A stretch of DNA of 13,043 nucleotides from an uncultured Acetatifactor sp. (GCA_910577185.1 CAJTLR010000043.1:1-13043), one strand, 5' to 3'. Counted from the stretch's first letter, positions 1-6,889 are shown. Program-made: numbers and translations. Notes: generated by a model not told the origin, from the sequence alone.

Positions 1-29
1 GGACAAATAAGCCCAGGTTTCCCTGATTT

Positions 30-112
30 TTCCGGACGGAGGAAGATTTTAATGTACTTTTCCCGGAAAATCTTTTATAATAATGCGAAAGAGATTTTCC
101 GGGTGTCCGGAA
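30..112. promoter_or_regulatory. Nested inverted repeats upstream of the metallophosphoesterase gene
   Basis: Two perfect inverted repeats are nested here. The outer arms are TTCCGGAC (30-37) and GTCCGGAA (105-112). The inner arms are CCCGGAAAATCT (62-73) and AGATTTTCCGGG (92-103), a 12-bp stem with an 18-nt loop. The loop holds TATAAT at 76-81, which could be a -10 box, although no good -35 lies 16-18 bases upstream. A GGAGG (38-42) is followed by an ATG at 52, but the frame it opens is low-complexity, cysteine-rich and lies across the metallophosphoesterase gene, so it is not called as a gene. Seen: the repeats. Inferred: an operator around a promoter, or a structured 5' leader. Confidence 0.5.
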
Positions 113-133
113 TGGGAAGGATAGGGAGAAAAC

Positions 134-1237
134 ATGTGGGGACTGATTTTGGGTGGGCTGATCCTGGGTACGATTCTGGCTGTCTTATATCTTGCGGGCA
201 GATTTGCCAGGTTCCGGGCGCTTCAAAGGGCCGCCAGGGGAAGAAAATGGGCCGGTTTCTGCCTGGGCCTTGTATGTGTGTCGGTGATTGCAGCCGGTAT
301 GTGGGCAGGCCTTGGCGCAATCAGCGCAGAACTGGGGATTCTGCATCTGGCCTTTGTCTGGCTGCTGTGCGATATTGTCTGCAGAATGGTGGAAAAAGGA
401 CGTGGGAAGAAGCTTGCGGGGTATTATGCAGGCTTTTTTGCGTTGGGAATTACAACAGTTTACCTGACCTGCGGCTGGTATTTGGCAAACCATGTCTGGC
501 GGACCGGCTATGTCCTGGAAACGGAGAAGCCGGTGGGCAGTCTGCGCATCGTGCTGTTTGCGGATTCCCATGTGGGAAATACCTTCAGCGGGGAGGGATT
601 TCTGAGATGGGTGGAGGACATGCAGGCGGAGCAGCCGGACATTGTGGTAATCACCGGAGACTATGTGGATGACGATACCATGAAGGAGGACATGGAGGCT
701 GCCTGTGCGGCGCTGGGCACCCTGGAGACAACATATGGCGTATATTATGTTTTCGGGAATCATGACAAGGGCTATTACGGTCCGGAATACCGCGGCTACA
801 ACGGATGGGATCTGATAGCGGAACTGGAAAAAAACAATGTGACGGTGCTGCAGGACGAGACAGTGCTGCTGGGTGAGGGGTTCTGCCTGATCGGAAGGCA
901 GGACCGGTCGGAATGGGGAAGGGCCTCCATGGAGGAACTGACAGCCGGCCTGGACCCGGACAAATACAGTATTGTCCTTGACCATCAGCCCCATGACTAT
1001 GATGCCCAGGAGGCTGCGGGGGTGGATCTGGTGCTGTCGGGACACACCCACGGGGGCCAGCTGTTTCCTTTTCACCGCATGGGCCAGTGGCTGGGGCTGG
1101 ACGATAAAAGCTACGGACTGGAAAAGAGGGGAAATACCGGTTTTATTGTCACCTCCGGCATTTCCGACTGGGCCATAAAGTTTAAGACCGGCTGCCGTTC
1201 CGAATATGTGGTCATTGATGTGCGGGAATGTGACTGA
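134..1237 (+). CDS. Membrane-anchored calcineurin-like metallophosphoesterase
   Basis: A 367-residue protein with about four hydrophobic segments in the first 120 residues (roughly 3-22, 40-62, 66-84 and 96-118), followed by a calcineurin-like phosphoesterase domain (about 136-365). The full two-metal set is visible: D144 and H146 (FADSHVG), D176 (TGDYVDD), N209-H210-D211 (GNHD), H284 (DHQPHD) and H304/H306 (SGHTHGG). This layout resembles the YaeI/YkuE group, whose characterised members are membrane-associated phosphoesterases; some act on lipid-linked substrates such as UDP-diacylglucosamine. The catalytic domain could face either side of the membrane, and the substrate cannot be read from the sequence. 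The start is the ATG at 134, with GGGAG six bases upstream. No clear terminator separates it from ilvN, which has its own promoter. The family is certain, the exact role is not. Confidence 0.93.
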   Translation: MWGLILGGLILGTILAVLYLAGRFARFRALQRAARGRKWAGFCLGLVCVSVIAAGMWAGLGAISAELGILHLAFVWLLCDIVCRMVEKGRGKKLAGYYAGFFALGITTVYLTCGWYLANHVWRTGYVLETEKPVGSLRIVLFADSHVGNTFSGEGFLRWVEDMQAEQPDIVVITGDYVDDDTMKEDMEAACAALGTLETTYGVYYVFGNHDKGYYGPEYRGYNGWDLIAELEKNNVTVLQDETVLLGEGFCLIGRQDRSEWGRASMEELTAGLDPDKYSIVLDHQPHDYDAQEAAGVDLVLSGHTHGGQLFPFHRMGQWLGLDDKSYGLEKRGNTGFIVTSGISDWAIKFKTGCRSEYVVIDVRECD

Positions 1238-1315
1238 CGGGCCGGCTGATACGGGCGTTTTCTCCCCTATTTCCATTTGTTTCCAAAATGACATGCCGCG
1301 GGTCCGGTGTTTTTA

Positions 1316-1344
1316 TTGACATTTTCCGGGGAAATTGGTATGAT
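1316..1344 (+). promoter_or_regulatory. Near-consensus sigma-A promoter for ilvN-ilvC with palindrome in the spacer
   Basis: TTGACA at 1316-1321 and TATGAT at 1339-1344 are separated by exactly 17 bases. The predicted start near 1351 leaves a leader of only about 36 nt, too short for a T-box or attenuator. The spacer begins with a 15-bp near-palindrome, ATTTTCCGGGGAAAT (1321-1335; one mismatched pair), which could be a repressor site. It resembles the CodY consensus AATTTTCNGAAAATT, but its half-sites lie two bases further apart, so CodY is only a suggestion. Confidence 0.8.
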
Positions 1345-1386
1345 AATAAGAAGTTTTCAGGAGAGAAGAGAGAGGTGGGCGAAAGG

Positions 1387-1887
1387 ATGCAGAAAAAAGT
1401 ATTCCAGTTGCTTGTAAACAATACGTCCGGTGTCCTGAGCAGGATTGCGGGCCTTTTTGCGAGAAGGGGCTATAATGTGGAAAGCATCACTGCGGGAGTC
1501 ACATCGGATCCCAGGATTACACGCATTACCATTGTGGCGTCCGGAGACGACGAGATTCTGGAACAGATTGAGAAGCAGCTTTCAAAGCTGGAGGATGTGC
1601 GGAATATCAAGGAGTTAAAACCGGAAAAAAGTGTATACCGCGAACTGATCATGATCAAGGTCAGGGCAACGGCAGAACAGCGGCAGGGCATCATTGCGGT
1701 AGCCGACATTTTCCGTGCCAAGATTATCGATGTGGCACCTGAGAGCCTGATGATCGAGCTTACGGGCAACCAGCAGAAGATTGAGGCATTCATAGACCTG
1801 CTGGGCGGATACGAGATTCTGGAACAGGCCAGGACGGGAATTGCGGGTCTTGGCAGGGGGACGGAACCTGTGGTCAAATTTGATTAG
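1387..1887 (+). CDS. ilvN: Acetolactate synthase, small (regulatory) subunit
   Basis: A 166-residue regulatory subunit of acetohydroxyacid synthase, the first shared enzyme of valine, leucine and isoleucine synthesis. It binds the catalytic subunit and usually confers valine feedback inhibition. The N-terminal ACT domain (about residues 4-75) carries the family pattern NNTSGVLSRIAGLFARRG at 11-28, followed by N30 and S33. The C-terminal small-subunit domain follows (about 80-158). The ATG at 1387 was chosen because family similarity begins there and GAGGTGGG (1372-1379) lies at a normal distance. An earlier in-frame ATG at 1288 lies upstream of the promoter. ilvC follows after 63 bases and is probably cotranscribed. 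The large subunit ilvB is not in the window and must be encoded elsewhere. The symbol ilvH would be equally acceptable. Confidence 0.95.
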   Translation: MQKKVFQLLVNNTSGVLSRIAGLFARRGYNVESITAGVTSDPRITRITIVASGDDEILEQIEKQLSKLEDVRNIKELKPEKSVYRELIMIKVRATAEQRQGIIAVADIFRAKIIDVAPESLMIELTGNQQKIEAFIDLLGGYEILEQARTGIAGLGRGTEPVVKFD

Positions 1888-1950
1888 CTCCAGGGAAAAC
1901 CTGTCAGTTATAGAAATTTATCATGAAAAAACCAAACGGAGGAGAGGAAG

Positions 1951-2970
1951 ATGGCAAAGATTTTTTATCAGGAAGACTGTAATTTATCCCTTTTGGAGGG
2001 AAAGACCATTGCAATTATCGGTTACGGCAGCCAGGGACATGCCCATGCGCTGAATCTGAAGGAGTCAGGCTGTCATGTTATTATCGGCCTGTATGAGGGA
2101 TCCAAATCCTGGGACAAGGCGGTAAAGCAGGGATTTGAGGTTTTCACCGCGGCAGAGGCGGCAAAGCAGGCAGATATCATTATGATTCTGATCAATGACG
2201 AGAAACAGGCGGATCTGTACAAAAAGGATATCGAGCCCAATCTGGAGGCCGGAAATATGCTGATGTTTGCCCATGGTTTCAATATTCATTTCGGCTGTAT
2301 CGTTCCTCCGGCGGACGTGGATGTGACCATGATCGCACCCAAGGGACCCGGACATACCGTGAGAAGCGAATACCAGGAAGGAAAAGGCGTTCCCTGCCTG
2401 ATCGCGGTGGAGCAGGATGCCACCGGCAAGGCGCAGGATATGGCCCTGGCTTACGCCCTGGGAATCGGCGGCGCAAGGGCAGGCGTTCTGGAGACCACTT
2501 TCCGCACCGAGACAGAGACAGATCTTTTCGGTGAGCAGGCAGTTCTCTGCGGCGGCGTGTGCGCGCTGATGCAGGCAGGTTTTGAGACCCTTGTGGAGGC
2601 AGGATATGACGAGAGAAACGCTTATTTTGAGTGTATCCATGAGATGAAGCTGATTGTGGATCTGATCTATCAGAGCGGCTTTGCGGGAATGCGGTATTCC
2701 ATTTCCAACACGGCAGAATACGGCGACTACATTACCGGACCCAAGGTGATTACCGAGGAAACCAAGAAGGCCATGAAGAAGATCTTAAGTGATATCCAGG
2801 ATGGAACTTTCGCAAAGGAGTTCCTGCTTGACATGTCTCCCGCAGGACGCCAGGTTCACTTCAAGGCCATGAGAAAACTTGCGTCGGAGCACTCTTCGGA
2901 GAAGGTGGGTGAGGAAATCCGCAAGCTGTACAGCTGGAACAATGAGGACGACAAGCTGATCAATAATTAA
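1951..2970 (+). CDS. ilvC: Ketol-acid reductoisomerase (class I)
   Basis: A 339-residue cytosolic enzyme that isomerises and reduces 2-acetolactate (or 2-aceto-2-hydroxybutyrate) to the dihydroxy acid in valine/leucine/isoleucine synthesis, using Mg2+ and a nicotinamide cofactor. The Rossmann domain has GYGSQGH at 24-30. H108 and K131 (APKGPGH) are the expected active-site residues. The knotted C-terminal domain carries the metal and substrate residues D191, E195 (DLFGEQ), E227, E231 and S252. The length is right for the short class I form. The cofactor loop reads GLYEGSKSW (46-54): both serines that normally hold the 2'-phosphate of NADPH (S51, S53) are present, but Y48 stands where many relatives have arginine. 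NADPH use is therefore inferred. The start is fixed by GGAGGAG (1938-1944), six bases before the ATG. It follows ilvN in a probable operon and ends at a strong terminator. Confidence 0.98.
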   Translation: MAKIFYQEDCNLSLLEGKTIAIIGYGSQGHAHALNLKESGCHVIIGLYEGSKSWDKAVKQGFEVFTAAEAAKQADIIMILINDEKQADLYKKDIEPNLEAGNMLMFAHGFNIHFGCIVPPADVDVTMIAPKGPGHTVRSEYQEGKGVPCLIAVEQDATGKAQDMALAYALGIGGARAGVLETTFRTETETDLFGEQAVLCGGVCALMQAGFETLVEAGYDERNAYFECIHEMKLIVDLIYQSGFAGMRYSISNTAEYGDYITGPKVITEETKKAMKKILSDIQDGTFAKEFLLDMSPAGRQVHFKAMRKLASEHSSEKVGEEIRKLYSWNNEDDKLINN

Positions 2971-3000
2971 TATTGTACATGAAAATGAATAATGTATATG

Positions 3001-3043
3001 AAAACGGGACTGCCGCATGTGAAATGTGACAGTCCCGTTTTTT
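3001..3043 (+). terminator. Rho-independent terminator of ilvN-ilvC
   Basis: A perfect 12-bp stem (AAAACGGGACTG at 3001-3012, CAGTCCCGTTTT at 3030-3041) with a 17-nt loop and six T at 3038-3043. The A-rich start of the left arm gives four T on the opposite strand, so it may also terminate the convergent symporter gene, whose stop codon is at 3076. Confidence 0.92.
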
Positions 3044-3075
3044 GAAATATGCCGTCAGGCTGAAAATCTGTTTGT

Positions 3076-4611
3076 TTATTTCTTTCCCAGCGCTGTTTTC
3101 TGGGAGACTTCCGTCTTGATTTCATAGCAGGCAAAAGCATTGTCCACAAGCTTTTGGTCCGGCCTGGGTGTGAAAAGACTCACCAGAGGGACAATAACCA
3201 GGCCTGCCAGCATTGCAATGGCGCCGCAGTTGATGGGAGACTGCATGATTTCCGGGAAGGAAGGGCGGAAAAAGATATTGGCGACCATCAATATGCTGCT
3301 GAACAGGAAACATGCCCAGCAGGAAGCTTTTGTAACCCGTTTGGAATATAGGGAATACAGGAAAGGCGCCAGGAAGGAGCCGGCAAGGGCGCCCCAGGAC
3401 ACTCCCATCAGCTGTGCGATAAAGGTTACGGAACTTTTATACTGGATCAGGGCCAGAATAGACGAAATTGCGATAAATACCACAATCAGTCCCCGCATAC
3501 AAAGAACCTGCTTTTTCTCACTCATTTTCCGGAAAAAAAGTTCCTTCAGAAAATCAATGGTCAAAGTGGAACTGGACGCGATCACCAGGGAGGACAGGGT
3601 GGACATGGAGGCGGACAGCACCAGAATCACCACCAGGGAGATCAGCAGAGGGGACAGGCCTGACAGCATGGTGGGGATTATGGAATCGAAGCCATTGGCT
3701 GCCACATCAATCTGATCGGAAAAGAGTCTGCCGAATCCGCCAAGGAAATAGCTGCCCCCGGCTACTACCAGCGCAAACAGGGTGGAGATAATGGTTCCCT
3801 TTTTGATGGCTTCCTCATTTCGGATGGCATAGAATTTCTGTACCATCTGCGGCAGCCCCCAGGTGCCCAGGGAAGTCAGAATCACGACGAAGAGCAGGTT
3901 GAGAGGATCCGGGCCAAAGAAGGAGGAAAAGACGCCGGGAGTGGTGGCAACCGATTCGTCCGTGACTCTCGCCAGCTGATCCAGCGCCTCCATGAAACCT
4001 CCCTTGCCCTTCAGTACGGCGGCAATGATGGTGGTAATGCCCGCCAGCATGATGATGCCCTGGATAAAATCATTGATGGCGGTGGCCATATATCCGCCTG
4101 CGATGACATAGATGGCGGTCAGCACTGCCATCAGAATGATGCAGACGGAATAGTCGATGTCAAATGCCATTCCGAACAGTCTGGACAGCCCGTTGTAAAG
4201 GGAAGCGGTGTAAGGAATGAGAAAAATAAAAATAATGACGGAAGCGCCCACTTTCAGGGGACGGCTTCCGAAACGCTCCCCGAAGAACTGGGGCATGGTG
4301 GCAGAGTCCAGGTGCTGGGTCATAATCCGTGTCCTGCGTCCCAGCACCACCCAGGCCAGAAGGGAGCCGATGATGGCATTGCCGATTCCGGCCCAGGTGG
4401 CGGCGATACCGTATTTCCAGCCGAATTGACCGGCATATCCCACAAAGACTACCGCGGAGAAATAGGAAGTGCCATAGGCGAATGCAGTCAGCCAGGGCCC
4501 TACGGAACGGCCTCCCAGTACAAAGCCGTTGACATCAGTGGCGTGTTTGCGGCAGTAAAGTCCTATGGCGATCAGGACCGCAAAATAGATGATCAGTAGT
4601 AGTAGTTTCAT
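3076..4611 (-). CDS. Sodium:solute symporter (SSF family) permease
   Basis: A 511-residue integral membrane protein with about 13 hydrophobic segments, as expected for the SSS/SSF family (PutP, PanF and SglT type), which couples Na+ entry to uptake of a sugar, amino acid or vitamin. The N-terminal signature runs through GGRSVGPW and FAYGTSYFSAVVFVGYAG (33-61). The TM8 Na2-site motif ASMSTLSS (334-341) puts S337 and T338 at the positions of the Na+ ligands S340/T341 of E. coli PutP. AGGAGG lies four to five bases before the ATG. The substrate cannot be read from sequence. The gene diverges from fucI, which makes a sugar such as L-fucose possible but unproven, since known L-fucose uptake is usually by FucP (MFS) or ABC systems. 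No other gene is in its transcription unit within the window. Confidence 0.93.
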   Translation of the reverse strand: MKLLLLIIYFAVLIAIGLYCRKHATDVNGFVLGGRSVGPWLTAFAYGTSYFSAVVFVGYAGQFGWKYGIAATWAGIGNAIIGSLLAWVVLGRRTRIMTQHLDSATMPQFFGERFGSRPLKVGASVIIFIFLIPYTASLYNGLSRLFGMAFDIDYSVCIILMAVLTAIYVIAGGYMATAINDFIQGIIMLAGITTIIAAVLKGKGGFMEALDQLARVTDESVATTPGVFSSFFGPDPLNLLFVVILTSLGTWGLPQMVQKFYAIRNEEAIKKGTIISTLFALVVAGGSYFLGGFGRLFSDQIDVAANGFDSIIPTMLSGLSPLLISLVVILVLSASMSTLSSLVIASSSTLTIDFLKELFFRKMSEKKQVLCMRGLIVVFIAISSILALIQYKSSVTFIAQLMGVSWGALAGSFLAPFLYSLYSKRVTKASCWACFLFSSILMVANIFFRPSFPEIMQSPINCGAIAMLAGLVIVPLVSLFTPRPDQKLVDNAFACYEIKTEVSQKTALGKK

Positions 4612-4669
4612 ATTGCCTCCTCATATGTGTTTTCTGGTGTGACGCACTGCAAGTTTAAAGTGCTAAAGT

Positions 4670-4699
4670 ATTATAGCATATGATTACGGGAATTGTAAA
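4670..4699 (-). promoter_or_regulatory. Promoter of the symporter gene
   Basis: On the minus strand, TTTACA (complement of 4694-4699) and TATAAT (complement of 4670-4675) are 18 bases apart. A TGC just before the -10 makes it an extended -10 promoter. It lies about 60 bases before the symporter start codon and back to back with the fucI promoter. Confidence 0.75.
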
Positions 4700-4758
4700 T
4701 AAAAATATAATATGACAAGGTAATTTTGTAACATTTGCATTTCCGGGCAAGATGATGC

Positions 4759-4786
4759 TTGAAAAGTGTGGGTAATATGATATAAT
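4759..4786 (+). promoter_or_regulatory. Promoter upstream of fucI
   Basis: TTGAAA (4759-4764) and TATAAT (4781-4786) are 16 bases apart, with TGA directly before the -10 (extended -10). Transcription would start near 4793 and give a leader of about 250 nt before fucI. A weaker alternative -10, TATAAT at 4706-4711, lacks a good -35. If used, it would transcribe both leader copies in full. Confidence 0.65.
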
Positions 4787-4921
4787 AAGTCCATAATTAT
4801 GGCGTGAAGACGGATACCGTTTGACACAAAGGAAGAACGGTGTCAACTACTGAATCCATGTGCGCTGGTGCGCACGAGATCATGGAATAAGGTATTATAA
4901 GTCCATAATTACGGTTTGAAG
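4781..4921 (+). repeat. 29-bp direct repeat (4781-4809 and 4893-4921)
   Basis: Two copies 112 bases apart match at 25 of 29 positions. Each reads TAT(A/T)ATAAGTCC, then CCATAATTA(T/C)GG overlapping the CC, then a short variable step and TGAAG. The first copy contains a perfect 12-bp palindrome, CCATAATTATGG (4791-4802), overlapping the expected transcription start. The second has one changed base. The repeat could be a duplicated operator or the 5' conserved part of a tandem RNA element. The first seven bases (TATAATA) are also complementary to TATTATA at 4893-4899. Confidence 0.8.
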
Positions 4922-5010
4922 GGGCCGAATGGCCATGAATCCCATGATTGGATAGGGCAGACACAAAGGCAGATGCCCGGGGTTTGAGTACATCCGGTAT
5001 GGAAATATCT
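4781..5010 (+). ncRNA. Candidate tandem structured leader RNA upstream of fucI
   Basis: Two consecutive units (about 4781-4892 and 4893-5010) share an ordered set of blocks: the 29-bp repeat, then GGATA, then a hairpin with the 14-nt loop GACACAAAGG(A/C)AGA, then ATCC, then GGAA(A)TA. The GGATA-to-ATCC segment is 46 nt long in both (4812-4857 and 4950-4995). The hairpin stem is ACCGTT/AACGGT in unit 1 and GGGCA/TGCCC in unit 2, so both arms changed and pairing was kept. GGAT and ATCC can close the segment in both. Each unit carries one extra hairpin in a different place: GTGCGC-TGGT-GCGCAC (4860-4875) in unit 1 and GGCC-GAAT-GGCC (about 4923-4934) in unit 2. No terminator or masked ribosome binding site is evident before fucI. 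It was not recognised as a known riboswitch class. Confidence 0.5.
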
Positions 5011-5044
5011 GGCTGACGGGAATTATTTTGAAGGAGGAATCAAA

Positions 5045-6838
5045 ATGGCAGAGAACAGGTTGATTGGCGATTATCCGGTAATCGGTATCCGCCCTACCAT
5101 TGACGGCAGGAGGGGATATCTGAAAGTGAGGGAATCGCTGGAAGAGCAGACCATGAACATGGCCAGGGCTGCAGCGGCCCTTTTCCAGGAGAACTTACGT
5201 TACTCCAACGGAGAACCGGTAAAGGTCGTGATTGCGGATACCACCATCGGACGAGTGGGCGAGACGGCCGCATGTGCGGACAAGTTCCGCAAGGCAGGCG
5301 TGGACATTACCCTGACGGTTACACCTTGTTGGTGTTATGGGGCAGAGACCATGGACATGGATCCCAATACCATAAAGGGTGTCTGGGGATTTAACGGCAC
5401 GGAGCGTCCGGGTGCGGTGTATCTGGCATCCGTACTGGCAACACATGCCCAGAAGGGGCTTCCCGCATTCGGTATATACGGACATGATGTACAGGAGGCA
5501 GACGACACTTCCATTCCTGAGGATGTGAAGGAAAAACTGCTCCGTTTCGGCCGGGCCGCAGTGGCAGTGGCCACTATGCGCGGAAAATCCTATCTGCAGA
5601 TCGGTTCTATCTGCATGGGGATCGGCGGTTCCATCATGGATCCCGCATTCATTGAGGAATACCTTGGAATGCGCGTGGAATCCGTGGATGAGGTGGAGAT
5701 TATCCGCCGCATGACAGAGGGCATTTATGACCAGAAGGAATATGAGAAGGCACTGGCCTGGGTGAAGACATATTGTAAGGAAGGGTTTGACAAGAATCCG
5801 GAAGCAGTTCAGAAGACCCGGGAACAGAAGGACCAGGATTGGGAATTCGTGGTCAAGATGATGTGTATCATCAAGGATTTGATGAACGGCAACAAGAACC
5901 TGCCGGAAGGACGGGAGGAGGAGATGGTGGGACATAATGCCATCGCCGCAGGCTTCCAGGGACAGAGACAGTGGACGGATTTCTATCCCAACTGTGATTT
6001 TCCGGAGGCAATGCTGAATACTTCCTTTGACTGGAACGGCGCAAGGGAGCCCTATATCCTGGCGACGGAGAACGATATTCTGAATGGTCTGGGAATGCTG
6101 TTTATGAAGCTTCTCACCAACCGGGCACAGATTTTTGCGGATGTGCGTACATACTGGAGCCCCGAGGCAGTGAAGAAAGCCACCGGCTATGAGCTGGAGG
6201 GCGTGGCAAAGGAGTCGGGCGGATTCATTCATCTGATCAATTCCGGCGCGGCCTGCCTGGATGCCAACGGCCAGGCGAAGGATGCCCAGGGTAATGGTGT
6301 GATGAAGCCCTGGTATGAAGTGACAGAGGAAGACCAGAAGGCGATTATGGAGGCAACCACCTGGAACGAAGCCGATTTCGGCTATTTCCGCGGCGGCGGA
6401 TATTCTTCCCGTTTTGTGACAGAGGCAGAGATGCCCGCTACCATGATCCGTCTGAATTTGGTGAAAGGCCTTGGCCCTGTTCTGCAGATTGCCGAGGGCT
6501 GGACCATTCATCTGCCTGAGAATGTGACAGATGTATTGTGGAAGCGCACGGATTATACCTGGCCCTGTACCTGGTTTGCACCCAGGACTACCGGAAAGGG
6601 CGCGTTTGCCACTGCCTATGATGTGATGAACAACTGGGGGGCAAACCATGGCGCCATCAGCTACGGGCATATCGGTGCGGATCTGATCACCATGTGTTCC
6701 ATGCTCCGTATTCCGGTATGCATGCACAATGTGGATGAGGACAAGATTTTCCGCCCCGCTGCATGGAATGCATTCGGTATGGATAAGGAAGGGCAGGATT
6801 ACCGCGCCTGTGCGGCATACGGCCCGCTTTACAAATAA
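5045..6838 (+). CDS. fucI: L-fucose isomerase
   Basis: A 597-residue cytosolic ketol isomerase (E. coli FucI is 591) converting L-fucose to L-fuculose, the first step of fucose catabolism; the family also acts on D-arabinose. Residues E342 (ATENDILNG), D366 (IFADVRTYW) and H535 (WGANHGAISYGH) correspond by position and context to the Mn2+ ligands E337, D361 and H528 of E. coli FucI. Family stretches such as RPTIDGR (16-22) and the C-terminal HNVDEDKIFRPAAWNAFG (561-578) are intact. The start is clear: AAGGAGG (5031-5037) lies seven bases before the ATG. Fuculokinase and fuculose-phosphate aldolase are absent from the window, and no microcompartment gene is adjacent, so the rest of the pathway must lie elsewhere. 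The gene appears monocistronic, with a complex leader upstream and a terminator downstream. Confidence 0.97.
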   Translation: MAENRLIGDYPVIGIRPTIDGRRGYLKVRESLEEQTMNMARAAAALFQENLRYSNGEPVKVVIADTTIGRVGETAACADKFRKAGVDITLTVTPCWCYGAETMDMDPNTIKGVWGFNGTERPGAVYLASVLATHAQKGLPAFGIYGHDVQEADDTSIPEDVKEKLLRFGRAAVAVATMRGKSYLQIGSICMGIGGSIMDPAFIEEYLGMRVESVDEVEIIRRMTEGIYDQKEYEKALAWVKTYCKEGFDKNPEAVQKTREQKDQDWEFVVKMMCIIKDLMNGNKNLPEGREEEMVGHNAIAAGFQGQRQWTDFYPNCDFPEAMLNTSFDWNGAREPYILATENDILNGLGMLFMKLLTNRAQIFADVRTYWSPEAVKKATGYELEGVAKESGGFIHLINSGAACLDANGQAKDAQGNGVMKPWYEVTEEDQKAIMEATTWNEADFGYFRGGGYSSRFVTEAEMPATMIRLNLVKGLGPVLQIAEGWTIHLPENVTDVLWKRTDYTWPCTWFAPRTTGKGAFATAYDVMNNWGANHGAISYGHIGADLITMCSMLRIPVCMHNVDEDKIFRPAAWNAFGMDKEGQDYRACAAYGPLYK

Positions 6839-6856
6839 AATCTGATTTCCGAAAGG

Positions 6857-6889
6857 GACTGCCGTGCGTGAAGGTACGGCAGTTCTTTT
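6857..6889 (+). terminator. Rho-independent terminator of fucI
   Basis: The stem ACTGCCGT (6858-6865) / ACGGCAGT (6876-6883) has a 10-nt loop and is followed by TCTTTT (6884-6889). It begins 19 bases after the fucI stop codon. Confidence 0.88.

Noticed and set aside
52..672. Open frame with GGAGG nine bases before its ATG
   Set aside because: It overlaps the metallophosphoesterase gene in another frame, is rich in Cys, Gly and Arg with no recognisable domain, and the metallophosphoesterase has every catalytic motif.
1345..1386. T-box or leader-peptide attenuator before ilvN
   Set aside because: The leader after the predicted start is only about 36 nt, with no terminator and no run of Leu, Val or Ile codons.
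4655..4846. Small minus-strand open frame of 63 codons between the symporter gene and fucI
   Set aside because: It crosses both promoters and part of the leader element, has no ribosome binding site, and resembles no protein family.
4781..4892. Purine riboswitch (TATAA and TATGG-like blocks)
   Set aside because: The conserved GTTTCTACC-type core and the two kissing loops are missing, and fucI is not a purine gene.
4951..4980. Cyclic di-GMP-I (GEMM) riboswitch, because GACACAAAGG recalls GACGCAAAGCC
   Set aside because: The GCACAGGGCAAACC block and tetraloop receptor are absent. Here the motif is a hairpin loop rather than part of the GEMM junction.
5195..6727. Long antisense open frame across fucI
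   Set aside because: The fucI frame is full length with metal ligands in place. The antisense product is His/Cys/Leu-rich without any family pattern and has no ribosome binding site.
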